The notes: generated by a model not told the origin, from the sequence alone. Positions 1 to 11,934 are shown, counted from the stretch's first letter. The stretch: 64,000 nucleotides of DNA from Cerioporus squamosus (GCA_022592435.1 JABYQS010000007.1:1-64000); one strand, 5' to 3'. Made by a program: numbers and translations.

Positions 1-44
1 CCGTTGCCATCGTCAACTGACCTTGCTGTCTTTGCCGTCTTCAG

Positions 45-191
45 GCTCGCATTCGCGCTATGGAAGCAATGGGGGCTCACCCTCCGCAGCTTCTACCTCC
101 CCATACCATTCAACGTCTGATGGGCGACGCCAAAGAAGGCATAGGGAACGCACGAGAGTTGACGCAGAGCGAAGACAAAAGCCGTCGCTGA
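45..191 (+). CDS. 3' terminal exon of an unidentified gene (partial)
   Basis: A good splice acceptor (pyrimidine-rich stretch ending in TTCAG at 41-44) opens an exon that reads in one frame to a TGA at 189-191. The 48-residue tail begins ARIRAMEAMGAHPPQLLPPH and ends SEDKSRR. It is charged, has no membrane segment and looks like a helical, then disordered C terminus. The rest of the gene lies outside the window on the left, so no function can be given. The frame choice rests on the acceptor and the clean stop; a second open frame across the same bases starts only with TTG and is probably a shadow. Confidence 0.5.
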   Translation, partial: ARIRAMEAMGAHPPQLLPPHTIQRLMGDAKEGIGNARELTQSEDKSRR

Positions 192-1160
192 ACGCAGCGA
201 CCGACGTATCTAGACCGAAGACAGTATCATGCTCCCGATCCGTAGCACCTTTTCTTGCGACTTATCCCTCCTGTAAACCCTGACGTGACGGCTTGCACAG
301 AACGAATTATCGGTATGACCGCGCTACATTCCAACCCCGCATTGTCTGATCACTCAATTATATCCATCACGAGCAAAAGTCGGATGACTCTCGCGCTCCT
401 CACTTCAATTACACCCGCGACGCTGCCATACCAGCTAAGTCACATCTCAGCTGGCCCGCCATCATCCTTCGCTAACTACCTCTGCATCAACGTCCGCCTT
501 CGTCGTTCACCAACATTCAGAGTGTTCCGCCCGCCAATTCGTCCGTCCCAGTAGTCGCTCCATAGTTAGTATCTACCCGACCGTTGTATATACCGCCTTA
601 CGATAAGTACTGTCATCAATACATGAGCTGCCCATTTCGTGCGGAGCATCCACGGCTCGCCTTCACTGCTCCACCCGAGTGCGACGCCCGTACAAACCGC
701 CGTGACCAGGTGTGCCCGGAGGGGCGATGATTCACTGCGTTTTGACCCCGGTTAGTGGAAGCGCGAGTGTCTCAGGAGAAAGCAGGTAGTTGCACGCTGT
801 TGTAGACCAGTGATTCCAGAGGAAAATATCCTCTAGTACACGCTAGTAGGCGCTACCGTCCGAACAGGTCACATGCATCACAACCTAGTACACGTAGCGA
901 GTTGGCGGCCTACTCGAACCCGGTTCGAGTAGCTGCAACCTTCCGCAACCGATCTCAGCTGCCTCAGCTAGCTGAGACTCAAGTACTCTTACAGATAACA
1001 TCCCCTCACCAGCATTCAGAAGTCGACCCGGCGGACAATTCAGGTTTGACTACACAGGACTACGCCACCAGTTATCATCTGTTGATCGGAGCTCGAATGT
1101 TAACTAGGAGCCCTCAAAACGCAGTGATTATTAAATGTTGTATCCTTCTAATGTACAACC
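192..1160. other. Intergenic region with palindromes, no gene seen
   Basis: Both strands are open only in short frames without splice context or codon bias. The region should hold the 3' UTR of the left-hand gene and the promoter of the oxygenase starting at 1161. The only notable structure is a pair of inverted repeats near 911-931 and 963-976. Confidence 0.6.
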
Positions 1161-2104
1161 ATGGCAAAGAAGACTCGCGCACCTCCAGCTGCTCCTGCTC
1201 CCGTTTCGAAGCCTCCTCAAGTTTCCTTCCCTGACCTATCGCCCAAAGAAGGACTGGAATGTCGCGTTCTGTTGGAAGACCAGATACTCTTGATTGATGT
1301 CTGTAGCAGCCTCCTCGCGCAGCGTTCCAGCCCGAGCTGAACCTTCGCGCAGGATCTCTTCTCTCCCGAAGAGTGCAAGAAATATGTGAAGTTTATCGAC
1401 AGCCTTCCGCTGGAGCTGACCCCTCCGAAGAAGAGGGGAGAGGCCGACCGGGTGAACCGTACGTCTGCGAGCCTGAACCGCTTAATGTGCATGAGAATGC
1501 AAGCTAAGTCAGCGAGCTGCAAGATCGAATGTCTATCCCATCCTTGGACTTCGCGCAGAGACTCTATGCCGTCCTGGCGCCGCATCTGCCTGAGTTCCCG
1601 TACCCGGCCTCCGTCAAGCCGCCTGCAGGAGCGACTGCCCGCGCGCCACATTCTCTGAACTCGAATATCCGGGTTTACAAGTATACGCCAGGACAGCATT
1701 TTGGGCCCCATTACGACGACTCTGTGCGCGATATTGCGACCGGAGCGAAGTCGGAGTGGACGCTGCTCATATACCTGACGGGAGTAGAAGATGGGGTAGA
1801 GGGAGGCGAGGTGCGTCCAAGATTTGTTACCCTTATCTTGTTCTACAGCCCCATCTGCTTTACATAGACCATCTTCTACAAAGAACAGAGAGGAAAGCCT
1901 CGTGAAAGCATTGTCCCACCACTCACCCGCGGTATGGCGCTGCTGCACCGGTATGTCTGGCCGCAGTAAAACACAGTAACATGGTAGTAGGACTAACCTC
2001 GTAATCCGCCAGCCATGGGCAAGACTGCCTGCTGCACGAAGGCTCGCCGGTTGTCAAAGGCAACAAGTATGTGCCTGCGCTCGGATCTGATGTTCATGAA
2101 GTAG
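1161..2104 (+). CDS. 2-oxoglutarate/Fe(II) oxygenase, prolyl 4-hydroxylase type (apparent frameshift near the end)
   Basis: Five exons fit: 1161-1298, 1353-1458, 1524-1810, 1868-1950 and 2013-2104. The protein (about 235 residues) has the double-stranded beta-helix signature of the prolyl 4-hydroxylase superfamily. The HxD iron ligands lie in FGPHYDDSV, the distal His in CLLHEGSPV, and a basic residue for 2-oxoglutarate follows in VKGNKYV. It would hydroxylate a protein or small substrate using O2 and 2-oxoglutarate; the substrate is unknown. There is no signal peptide and the N terminus is Pro/Ala-rich, so it is probably cytosolic or nuclear. The last 11 codons (LRSDLMFMK then TAG) are one base out of frame with the preceding KGNKYV: one C at 2074/2075 appears extra. 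Without that change the frame would run on across the neighbouring helicase gene, which is unlikely. It converges with RRP3, about 50 bp between stops. Confidence 0.8.
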
Positions 2105-2156
2105 GAATAATATGGGTGCGCACCGACACAACACATCCGGAGTACCGCAGGACGTC

Positions 2157-3736
2157 TCACCTCCTTCCCTTCGACTTCCTCTTCATCTTCGGCATGCCCG
2201 CCTCCACCATATCATCATCCCGATCCATGTCATCATGTCCACCGCCCTCTTCCCGCTTGCGCTTCCTTCCATGCCCGCCCTTAATACCCTGCTCCTTCAG
2301 TTCCTGGATGGCCAGCCGCCCGGCTTCGTCCACGCGCTCCCGCAGCAGTGCGACCTCCTCCTTGTCCACCGGCCAAAGCTCCATCTTCTTCCCGATGACT
2401 TGCTCAATGCGCAGTACGAGCTCGACGTCGTACTGTGTGACGAGGGTGATGGACTTTCCTGACCGGCCGGCTCGCGCTGTACGACCGACACGGTGGATGT
2501 AGTCTTTTGAATGCACAGGGATGTCGTAGTTGATGACGACGTCGACGGAGGGAATATCGAGACCACTGTGTATCGCGATCACATTAGCGTTCTAGCGCGT
2601 GCAGTTTGGGCGACGCAGTGCGTACCGACTGGCGACATCTGTCGCAACCAGAACCTTCCGACCACCGCTCTTGAACTTCCCAAGGGAGCCGAGTCGCGCA
2701 CTCTGGCTCAACTGCCCGTGCAGCGGTATTGCGGGGAAACCTAGTGAACGCAACATGATGGACAGTCTCGCGATACGAGATGAGCTGTAGTGCAGGAAAG
2801 TGGGACGAAAGACTGACCGTTGGGCGTCGTGCACGGTACGAGTGAAGACGATCATCGAATTTTGGGCGAGGGTGTTGGCGAGGTGGATGAGGTGGACGTC
2901 CTTCTGAGGCAGTGGCATGAGGAGGTAATATTGCAACAATGTGGATACAGTCGAGTATCTGCAGGACGTTCAGGGATGGGCGCACACGAGGGAACTGGGA
3001 CGGGCTTACTTCGAGTTTACTTCTACACGGACCGGGTTGGACAGACTCGCGCGCTGCAGTTTCGCAACCTTCGTGGTCATCGTCGCCGAGAAGAGGTATG
3101 TCGTACGCTCCTTCGGGATCAGCTTCAGGATCTTGTCCAGCTTGGGGCCGAAGTCCATGTCAAGCAGTCTGTCCGCCTCGTCCAGAACCTACGCAATCCA
3201 GGTGAGCTGCAGTCAACAGACACATATGGAAGGACATACCAAGAACTTCAAATTCCGCAGACTGAACCCCTTTGTCTCCTCCAAGTGCTCAAGCAACCTC
3301 CCAGGCGTAGCGACAATGATGTGCGGCTTCTTCGCAAGGGCAACCTTCTGCGCCTGAAGATCCACGCCTCCAATTATTGTCACGCAGCGCACACCCATCG
3401 TCGAACCCAAGCTCTCGAACTGCTGGGATATCTGGAACGCAAGTTCGCGCGTCGGAGCGATAACGCATGCGAACAGGCCCTTCGGGTCTTCCCATAGCTT
3501 TTGCAGGATCGGAAGGGCGAAGGCAGCGGTCTTTCCAGAGCCCGTAGAGGCAACACCGATGATGTCGCGGCCTTGAAGCGCTTGTGGGAGGACCTCAGCT
3601 TGAATGTCCGTCGGGGTTGTAAAGTTCATCTGCTGGAGGGCCTCGAGGAGAGGGTCAATCAGGCCGAGCGACTTGAAGGTCGTCGGGCGCCGGAGGGCGG
3701 AGGTGTAGACGTCGATGCTTCCTCTGGAGACGGCAT
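2157..3736 (-). CDS. RRP3: DEAD-box ATP-dependent rRNA helicase Rrp3 (DDX47 type)
   Basis: Nucleolar helicase of 18S rRNA maturation. All core motifs are readable: Q-motif region [15 protein letters not shown], Walker [25 protein letters not shown], the DEAD box in [23 protein letters not shown] in YLFSATM, and [11 protein letters not shown] near the C terminus. A Lys/Arg/Asp-rich tail follows, as in the family. Several short introns interrupt it; the last is 2566-2625, between VATDVASR and GLDIPSVDV. The likely start is the ATG at 3734-3736, giving a Ser/Thr/Pro-rich N terminus ([10 protein letters not shown]...), just downstream of a CT-rich tract typical of fungal 5' leaders. That frame needs one extra base near 3676-3681 to join TFKSLG. 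The alternative, an in-frame ATG at 3905, would translate the CT tract as Leu/Ser and is less likely. Confidence 0.93.
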
Positions 3737-3812
3737 TTTGGTAGCGAGTGTGTAGACAAGAGTATGAACTGAAAAGGCTGCGTTCTCGTAGAGTCGAGCA
3801 GTGCTGAGCGGG

Positions 3813-3847
3813 CGGAGAGAGACTGGAGAGAGAGCTTGAGAGAGAGC
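3813..3847 (-). promoter_or_regulatory. CT-rich 5' leader tract upstream of RRP3
   Basis: On the minus strand this reads as runs of CTCTCT interrupted by AAG and CAG. Pyrimidine tracts just upstream of start codons are common around transcription starts of well-expressed fungal genes. Its position supports the 3736 start for RRP3. The assignment is by position and composition only. Confidence 0.4.
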
Positions 3848-4050
3848 TCAAGCAGCCTGGCGCCTGCGACAAGCTTGCAACATTTTCGACGATAAACGCC
3901 CACATACCGATCACTCGGCCGGCCTTCCCCGTCCCTTTAACCCTGCTCAACGGAGCTCGAAGAACAGTTTGGCCACACCGACCTGGATAGATACGTATCC
4001 ACACTAAAGTACACACAATATACAGATAACAGACATGTCCGCATTCCTCA

Positions 4051-5992
4051 TTACGGGCTCCAGGGACTGGAGGCCTGACCACCGACACCCTCGGTGAGGT
4101 ACTTCGCGTCACCGTCCTCGTCGATATAGAAGCAGTCCTCCAAGCGTACCCCAACCTGAGACAGAGGTAGGTGAGCTCCACTCTACATACGATACTGGCC
4201 ATATGATGTGAACCCACCTTCCCTTCGATGTAAATCCCGGGCTCGTTGGAGAAGGTATGGCCGGGCAAGATGATATCGTCGGACCCGCCGCGCAAGTACG
4301 GAGATTCATGCACCTCAAGACCGATGCCTGATGGCGTGAACTGTCAGACGGGGAACACAAGATGGAAGAACAGACATGTCTCACCGTGGCCCAGTCTGTG
4401 CGTGAAATATTGCCCGTAGCCCGCATCTCTGATGATCTTGCGTGCTGCGTGGTCCACTGCAGCAGTCACCGTACCATTCCTGGCAGCCAGCATAGCATGC
4501 TGTTGCGCTGAATGAACTGAGTGCCATAGAGCCTGGTATCTCAATGGAATGGCTGAATTGTCTAGAGCAAACGTCTGGACACTGATGAGCAAGTCGAAAC
4601 CAATACTTAAGCCTGATAAATACCCTGGTCGTGTCGCTATGATAGCCATGCAGTGCTCCACCAGTGTCAATGAGGACGAAGTCATGCTTCCCGAGCACGC
4701 GGTCACTCCCAGCGCCGTGTGGTAAAGCAGCGTTGTCTGCACATATCAAACCGTCAGAAACTCCCCTATTCCAGATTGCAACACGACGTGCGGACAAAAA
4801 TTCCAGAGGCCAGGAAATGCATGGGAAATGTTGAGGAGGTCTATCATTTCCTTTGTTTTCGTGGGCGCTTAAGCCATAAAGCCAGGAAATGAAGGACTCC
4901 CCACGAATTTCCGAAGTGTGTCCTGACCTCTGGAATCTGCACTCGCACGTCGTGCAAGGTTCGAAACGAACCTCCGAAGAGAACCAGAGAGCCAATGTCA
5001 TTCAGCCCGGCAGCACTGAGCGCGCTCCGCATGAGTTGCTTTACTTCAGACTCCCGCATGCCGATCTTGATGTGCTTCCTAACGGCACGGATTGCCAGAA
5101 CAGTCACCTGTTACCAAGGCTGAACGTTACAATGCCAATGCTAATTCGCACGTAGAAATGAGAACTCACCTCATTGACGCACTTCATGATATCGAGCTCT
5201 TCCGGGCTCTTGCGCTCTCGGAGCCGTTTGACCTCGACGGGGGCATTGAAGACCTCGGCTGCCGGAGCTGCCTTCTGCAGACCGTCCGTCACGAAGGTCC
5301 TGACGTCTCCATCTACATAGATGGTGGCACCGTCGAGGTCGGGAACCGAAGCGAGGGCTGTAGAGAAGGGGCTCGCATCCTCGGCCCAGGCCGTATAGGT
5401 GACTTCAGCATCACTCGGAATAGGAAGCATCTTGGCTCGAGTCTCTTCAAACGCCGGGGTGAGGATGGAGACGTTCGCCCGCACGCTGCCTTCGTCGTCC
5501 GTCTGAGGCTGGACAATGAGGAGAAGAGGGCGTTCAGACAATCCCCAGTGCGACCTTGAGAGGTTGGCGAAGAAGCCCGCGCTAGCACCAGGTTCCGCAA
5601 TGTATGCTGCGACACCCAAGGAGTGGAGAGTGCGCGCGAGGGAATCCTGGCGGGCTACGAAGGATTCGGGGGGATGGCAGGAACGTGTGCGCAGTGACTC
5701 GCAAGGTGCGAGAAATCGGATCGTTCTGCCTCGACTGGACACTTCTGGGAAGAATCCAGTCCAGATAGACGTGCGCGAAGTCAAAACCGAGAGCAAGGAC
5801 GAGCAGAGGTACCTTTGAAACACTTATCAGCAACACGCTGTACTGTTCCGACCAGTAAGCACTGGTTACATAGTGGACACGCACCCATAGATATCGGCGG
5901 AGAGTCTGTGTCTTCGACGGTGCAGACCGCCCCAGCAGGGAACCCTCCTCTGCGACTCGCAGCTTGTCGGTCGTCCGTTTTTCGAGCGACAT
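4051..5992 (-). CDS. M24 family metallopeptidase (Xaa-Pro dipeptidase/aminopeptidase type), membrane-anchored
   Basis: The pita-bread fold metal ligands are present in order: two Asp in [20 protein letters not shown], His in THRLGHG, Glu in NEPGIYIEG and the final Glu in [11 protein letters not shown]. This is the M24 dinuclear metal site for cleavage next to proline. The creatinase-like N-terminal domain runs from [14 protein letters not shown] to the [16 protein letters not shown] linker. A short basic cytosolic head (from the ATG at 5992, [10 protein letters not shown]...) is followed after an intron by a hydrophobic stretch ([12 protein letters not shown]), suggesting a type II membrane anchor. 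Two reading-frame breaks are evident, both in G runs on the plus strand: at 5747-5749 (between DWILP and KCPVEAERS) and at 5668-5673 (between [10 protein letters not shown] and ESFVARQD). Each is repaired by one additional base, so the gene is probably intact in the organism. Confidence 0.85.
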
Positions 5993-6215
5993 GGTGGCCG
6001 TCGTGTGCGAAGGGGAACGTCGCCCGCGGCCGTGGCTGCCGGCGTACCTGGCAGTGGGTTCCAAATCTTGATGACCCGGCCATCAGAGCTTCGGCCCGCG
6101 GTACGGCGCGACGCGTTGATCACGTGTACGCGCCGGGGTCGCGTCAGTGACGCGCGCCTTGGGTGGGGACGCGCCTTGACTCGCTACCCCCACCTTGCTG
6201 ACTGTCGTTTCCGCA

Positions 6216-8056
6216 ATGGACGCTGCAGACGATGACACCGAAGTTCTCCTAGCAATGCTCTCCAGCCTGCTTCATCCTCTCGAGTTTGAACAGCCTGTGC
6301 TGCTGGACGCTCTCGTCAAGTCACAGGGGGACATCGAGAAGGCTGCCCAAAGTCTACGCTCCGAACCTCCCCGCAAGAAGCGCAGGATATCGTCCAAGTC
6401 CGGATTGGAGGGGTGGCTGAAGAGTCAAGATACATCATCCTCATCCGCTGCAAGCACTTCGAAATCGCATACCTCCCTTCCTGAGGGCCGTGCTGCCCCC
6501 AAGAGCACGCGCGAGAACCTCAAGCCTGCCTCCCGGGACACTCCAGTATCTTCGGAAAGCACGAAAGAAGAATTCCTTCGGGCACCCGCTGAACCCCCGA
6601 AGAAGCCGCCATCCAAAGTAAAGAGCGTCACCAACACAGAATTCTTGGCTCTCTTCAGGCCGCCAAATTCTGCCGGCGAATCCTCCAAGCCCCATATTCC
6701 ACAGTATCCTCCACTCACCCTCCTCGCGCCAGATCACGTCGCACAACATACTCCCTGTACGTTGCACAACTCCATACTCCCGCCCGAGCTTGCCTGCAGG
6801 TAGGAGCAAGCTCATCGAAGGAGGAGCGGTCTCACCTATCTGCACTCTTAGGCTTTTCTACACCATGCTGCACCTGAGTCGCGATTGGAAGCGCAACAAG
6901 TGGTGGCTGTTCGACCGAGTCGTCGAGAGTCCCCATCGGACGTCGTTCTACATCAGGCGCGATGTGATGAACGAGGGCAATGACATGCGTGAAGCTGCCC
7001 AGTACTGGTACGCAGAACCTCAATCAGGGGTTTCGGAGCCATCTCTGAAGCCACACTCTCAGGTATAACGGCCGCCAGACCGGTCCTCCTGCACCGTTCC
7101 CGGAACCCATGGAAGAGGCGTGCAGGATCATAGAACGTGTCGTGAACGAAGAGATGCGGAAACGGGAACGGTTTCCGCTCGAGTGGGGAGGTTACCCCGT
7201 GAAGGACGGCGAAGAGCCACTATTGTGGCGCGCCAACGTTGCAGCCTCCAACTGCTACGAGGGTGCGAAGGAGAGCGTCGGCTTTCATTCCGATCAGTTG
7301 ACGTATTTAGGTCCTTACCCAACGATTGCGAGTCTCAGCCTGGGTAGGTCATATCACCTCCCGGAGTTCCTATGTACCGGTTCACGCTGACGCGGAGTCT
7401 CAAGGTGTGAACCGTATCTTTCGTCTGCGGGAAGTCATCCCCACAGACGAAAAGGACAAACGGAACGCCCGAACGTTTAACATCCCGCTTCGTCACAACT
7501 CGGTAGATCCTTGCAATGCTCTTCCACAAGTATTAGAATATGCTCTCATGACATCTCTCAGCTCATCATCATGCATGCCTCGACACAAGAGGTCTTCAAG
7601 CACTGCGTCCCGGCGCAGAGCACCATCGACATGTTCCGTCCACCGTATCCGCCGCCACCAGACCTCGCTGGGCCTGAGGAACTAGCAAAGCTATCCGAAG
7701 CGTCCAACGCACGCATCAACATCACTTTCCGATTTTACCGACCAGACTTTCGAGCACAAAGGACCCCACGATGTCGGTGTGACGTACCCTGTATCCTACG
7801 ACCGGACATGAAGAATCGCTACGAGGACCTGCCTCCGTCCAAGAGACGCGACAGTGACGCAGAAGGCGACAGCAGCTCTTCTCCTGCGAAGGGATCGGGC
7901 AAGCGGAGTCTGGTGGCGAAATACTGGTGGACATGCTACGCTGGAGCGCAGAACGACGGTCAAGGATGCGGATTCTGGAAGGTCATGGATGTCAAAGCTG
8001 AGGGGAGGGGACCTTTCGTTGGTGACATTGCCTCTATGCATACTCCGAGTAGATGA
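6216..8056 (+). CDS. CUE domain - AlkB-type 2OG/Fe(II) dioxygenase - GRF zinc finger protein
   Basis: Five exons (6216-6799, 6852-7007, 7063-7343, 7405-7502, 7562-8056) give an unbroken protein of about 535 residues. The N-terminal 50 residues resemble a ubiquitin-binding CUE domain (LLDALVKSQGDIEKAAQSL), followed by a basic, Ser-rich linker with PRKKRR as a likely nuclear signal. The AlkB core has the HxD pair in GFHSDQLTYLG, the distal His in LIIMHASTQEVFKH and the 2-oxoglutarate-binding Arg in ITFRFYRPDF. The C terminus carries a GRF-type zinc finger (CRCDVPCILRPDMK ... WTCYAG ... GCGFWKVMD), which binds single-stranded nucleic acid. This layout suits repair or demethylation of alkylated DNA/RNA, possibly recruited by ubiquitin. 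Related three-domain proteins are known in fungi; the substrate here is inferred. Confidence 0.85.
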
Positions 8057-8134
8057 TCGACAGACTATCTGCAATACAATCTCACACCATGATAGATATC
8101 CGCGACGCACGCAGTGCGCGCGGGGCTAGGCGTC

Positions 8135-9667
8135 TTACTCAACGGTACTCAAGAAGAACAGGCCACCTCCCCTGATCGATGGTCAGCTGGAGTCCACAGA
8201 AAGAGGACAGTATACGTACCCTCCCTCGGAATGCCTTGAGAAATAGTCGAAGTCAATGTTGACTGCGTTCGCTGTTAAGTGATTGTTTTCCCGGCAGCGG
8301 CATCGTCGGTACTCACCAGCTGTTGCCAGAACAAGCTGATGAGGGGCGTCATGTCAGCAAAAGTCATGAATCTGAGGGATACGCAGAGACTCACAGCCCG
8401 TTCCTCCAAGCTCAGTGTGCGTATTAGGCGGGGCTTCTGCGCAGTTCGTCGCTTTCGTTTGGCTCAGTCCCGGTGAAGTTGATGAAGTATTGGCCTGATC
8501 AGAAACTAGGATTAGGGACGACATCTATATGGCAAGACAACGCTGCGTACCTGTATCAGTGAACAGCTAACGCGCTCTCGTGAGCTGGCTTGTCCGCACA
8601 TCATGATCCTATGAGAGAGTAGACCTACCTCACGACCAAAGCCGCGGAACGCACGGTTCACGTTGGCGATAGGCTGTCCCCGGGCGTCCCTCAGGGTGAA
8701 GTGCCACGCCAAGAAGCCATCGTCGATTCGGGCGAACTGGTGGAACAACTCAGGCTCAGGCTCAGGCTGCGGCTCGTCTGCCGTGGACAGTATCCGATGA
8801 GACGTCTGCCTAAGGAACAGGTCGTATCGCCGGCGCCAGAGGTGCCATCGCTGCTGTACCTCCGCGAATGTGTCGAGGACCGGTTCGCCCTCGGGAGTGT
8901 ACTCGGCGAAGTCCTTCAGGCGTTGGACGTACATTCTTGAGTTGATGAATGCAAACGGTCGGCGAATCTGGATACTCGCGGTAAGTAAGGTCAGCGGTAA
9001 CATAGGACATCGGACGTACCCAGAGGATCGGCGACCCCTCGGTGTCCATAACGATGGCACGGAATGGACGGTGCGTGCGGAATATCTGCCGCGAGAAGGC
9101 GGCCAGGAACCCTCGCGGCTCTTCTGCGATGTAGCCAAGTGTATCCCCCGCCTCGTTCGCTAGAGAAGCAGACTCTAAGCATGTCGCAGTACACATAGCT
9201 ACGTAGCTTGCGCACTCACTGATAGCGTAGCGGTTCGTTTGCTCCAGACCAATGAAGATGTTCAGCATCTCGATCTGCCTGTGTGCATTCGTGCCTCTTT
9301 CAACACCGCCTAAAGAGCATAGGGAGCGCACCGTGTCACAATCAAGTTGTCATTCTGCATCAGCAGCCTCCTCAGGCCGTCCTCGGGGTTGCTCGCAGGC
9401 GGTCGTAGCGCTCTGCTCCCAGAGCGGGGAGTCGTCCACAGACGGACGCTCTTCATGCTTGAATTGGGGACTCTCCGCCTGGGCGTCGCGTCGGTGTAGT
9501 GGATGTACTCGAGGTCTTTCGCGTCCTACACCAGGACGGGTCTTCTCGAAACGCGAGAAGGCGTATGAGCGGGCGGTGAGAACGCTCCCGAGGGCAGGTG
9601 GACGCGAGGTGCGTGTGGACCGCGCAACAAGGGAGGCGTAGTGAGGGGATGTCCTTAGACCAAGCAT
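8135..9667 (-). CDS. Phospholipid scramblase family protein, mitochondrial (Aim25-like)
   Basis: The first residues (MLGLRTSPHYASLVARS...) are Arg/Ser-rich without acids, like a mitochondrial presequence. The scramblase core follows in several exons: EMLNIFIGLEQTNRYAI, GYIAEEPRGF, SRQIFRTHRPFRAIVMD, ILWIRRPFAFINSRMYVQRL, EVQQRWHLWRRRYDLF and ARIDDGFLAWHFTLRD. It ends AVNIDFDYFSRHSEG plus a glycine run, with the stop at 8135-8137. The role is lipid movement between leaflets, probably in mitochondria. Two apparent one-base breaks exist: in the G4 run 8430-8433 (between NESDELRRSP and RTLSLEERA) and near 9391-9405 (between DDSPLWEQS and NPEDGLRRLLMQND). The start is head to head with the Mss51-like gene, about 200 bp apart. 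Confidence 0.82.
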
Positions 9668-9873
9668 TCCGAGAGTCTCAACAGGTCATATCAGAGCGTC
9701 GACGGTCAGAACAAGTCAGAGGCGGGGTAAGGACGTGTGGGTGAGCGTACAAGTATGATACATATCAGAGGCGCGCGTCGGCGGGACGGGTCGACGCGGC
9801 AAATCGGCGCGCCTCGACTCGCCTTCCTGCTTCGTTCTCGTCCTCGACGTCCGCCACGCCAACTGTGGCATCC

Positions 9874-11655
9874 ATGCTTTCCCTGGCACCCCGGAGGGCT
9901 GCGCGCATCGTGCTCGTCCGCGGCAGACCCTCAGCATGCCTCACACGTAGCCTCGCGCCGTTCGCCTCCTCGTCATCTCGGTCCGCTCCCTACAACTACA
10001 CCAGCACACGGACGTTCCTCAGCTGGTTCAAGAGCAAGCCCAAAGATGCGGGCGCGCAAGGGAAGGGCAAAGAAAATACCCCGATCCTCACCGAGGACAA
10101 CCTCTTTCACCCGTTCTCGCAGTCGCCGTTTCCCGCCATCCGTGCCCGCGGCGAGGCCATCCGGCAGCTTGCACCCTGCCCGGTATGTGCGAACGCCGGC
10201 GTGCATGCGCATGCGCAGGCGCAGCCAAAGACGGTCGCGTTCGAGTGTCCGGACTGTGGCTGGCCTACGCATTGCTCGGAGGAGCATTGGCATGCGGACC
10301 AAGAGCACCAAAAGTATTGCGCGAGGTTGAGGGAGGTCAATGAGGACGAGCATGACTTGAGGAGCGGGCGGAGGATGCGCGAGTTCGAGCTTCCTGGTAC
10401 GTCCCTGTAGAGTCAAAGGTATAAGTGCGTACGATGACGGAGAAGGCAGGTCAACAGGACTCGGAGGCGGCCATCTCGTTCGCGAACTGGGACGTGTTCT
10501 GGTACACCAGGGAGTTTCCGTCCATGGACACGGAGCGGTCCCGGAGACATGCTAGCAAGATCTTGACCTACCCGATCACAATTGGTTCGGTGCTGCACCA
10601 GTACAGCAACCTCACGCTGAGCAATCAGCGGTTGACTCCTGAGGGTAGTCGCTCTCTGGCAGGTTAGTCCTCTCGTTGAATGTGACATGCCCCACCACGT
10701 CTGAACGTATCGTTCAGCGCTCCGGACCAACCTGCATGTCCCACCTGGAGCCCCGGAGACGCCAGACGCAGCAGTCACCAAACCCCAGATGAGGATATTC
10801 ATCCTAGGTGCACGAGCAGAGTCTTCACTGCCGCCACACGTCTGGGAACAGCTTTGCATGCTATTCCCATCGGCGTTGTTCCACCTCTACTTCATCGGTC
10901 CTCAGGTCTCTCTGCCTAAGCCGCCAAGCGAACTGAACAAGGGACCGGCTAACAAGAGCACGTCTTCGAATACCGGTGCCCCTGAACAACCTGCGCAACC
11001 TCAAGAAGGGACTGCAACCTCCACCGCCGCGTCACAGGAACAGCCAACTCCTGAACCCACAGAGGAGAAGCCTGTCTACGTTCCGAATGTATACGAGCCA
11101 CCAACGCCGGCACCCATTGCACGTCTGAAGCGTACGCGCTCCTCAATCGAGCAATATGGTGTCCCGTCGTACACTGTGCCGTACACTCCGCAATTGACGA
11201 TCACGGGCATGCAAGCCAACTACATGGACGTCCACGCGCAGTTCCAGGAGACATTCGACCCGTACACCGACTGCTTCTTCCTGTTCTCGCCAGGCTTGGG
11301 CTTCCCGTCGCCCAACTCCGTCAACGAGGCTACCGGGGAGCCGCTGCTGCAGGTCGCGTCTCCGACGGAGTGGGGCCCTGTACTTCCTTTGCTGTTGGCG
11401 AGCAAGTGCCCAATCTTCGTGACTGGGTTCTCGCCGGCGGACGTTGAGCGGGACGTGAAGTCGTTGTCAGCGGCTCCTGAGGTTGCGGGCGAGTTCGACT
11501 GGGTCATCACTCCCGGGCCGAACGCGTTCTTGAGCGAGAAGTGGGAGGTTGCAGACTTCGACCCTCGGGTCATGGTCAAGACGAACTGGGGCGTCTGGGG
11601 TATCCGCGGAAAAAGGAGAGAGGTGCGGGAGAGGACGAGCTGGCTCGGGCTATAG
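9874..11655 (+). CDS. MYND zinc-finger protein, Mss51-like, mitochondrial
   Basis: Three exons joined by introns near 10399-10451 and 10664-10718 give an unbroken protein of about 555 residues. The N terminus (MLSLAPRRAARIVLVRGRPS) is a clear mitochondrial presequence. A MYND-like zinc site follows: APCPVCANAG, FECPDCGWPTHCSEEHW and HQKYCARL. The C-terminal half (MRIFILGARAESSLPPHVWE, then after a low-complexity Pro/Glu/Thr linker TDCFFLFSPGLGFPSP and ASKCPIFVTGFSPADVERD) matches the layout of the C-terminal domain of mitochondrial splicing suppressor 51. In yeast Mss51 activates translation of COX1 mRNA; that this protein does the same is an inference. The Pro/Gln/Glu insertion near residues 300-350 looks disordered. 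Confidence 0.8.
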
Positions 11656-11934
11656 TACTACCACTATAATCTGTACGCGCCAGGCATACTACAGTAGACC
11701 ATCCACCGCTCGAGCTCGGAGGGCAGCAAGTAGTAGTACTAGTGCGAGTGCAGAGGGGCGCCTACACGACCGACGCGTGTCACGTGTGGAGGTGCCACTG
11801 TGTGTGGACGCGTTGTTGACCGGAACGCGCACAGAAACGCGCTCTGCTCTGTCCTACACGCTCCTCCGCCTTTGCCTTTCTTTTGCACGCGTCGTTGCTC
11901 TCGGCCGACACGCTGACAGCGTGCACGACTCCCC

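Noticed and set aside
23..283. 86-codon frame at the left edge
   Set aside because: It starts with TTG and overlaps a better-supported spliced exon (45-191) in another frame.
911..931. Possible tRNA gene (GGTTCGAGT resembles a B box)
   Set aside because: The bases belong to a palindrome, and no acceptor stem, A box or anticodon arm can be built around it.
3655..3905. Longer RRP3 N terminus from the ATG at 3905
   Set aside because: It would translate a CT-rich leader tract as Leu/Ser repeats; the Ser/Thr/Pro N terminus from 3736 fits the family better even though it needs one base.
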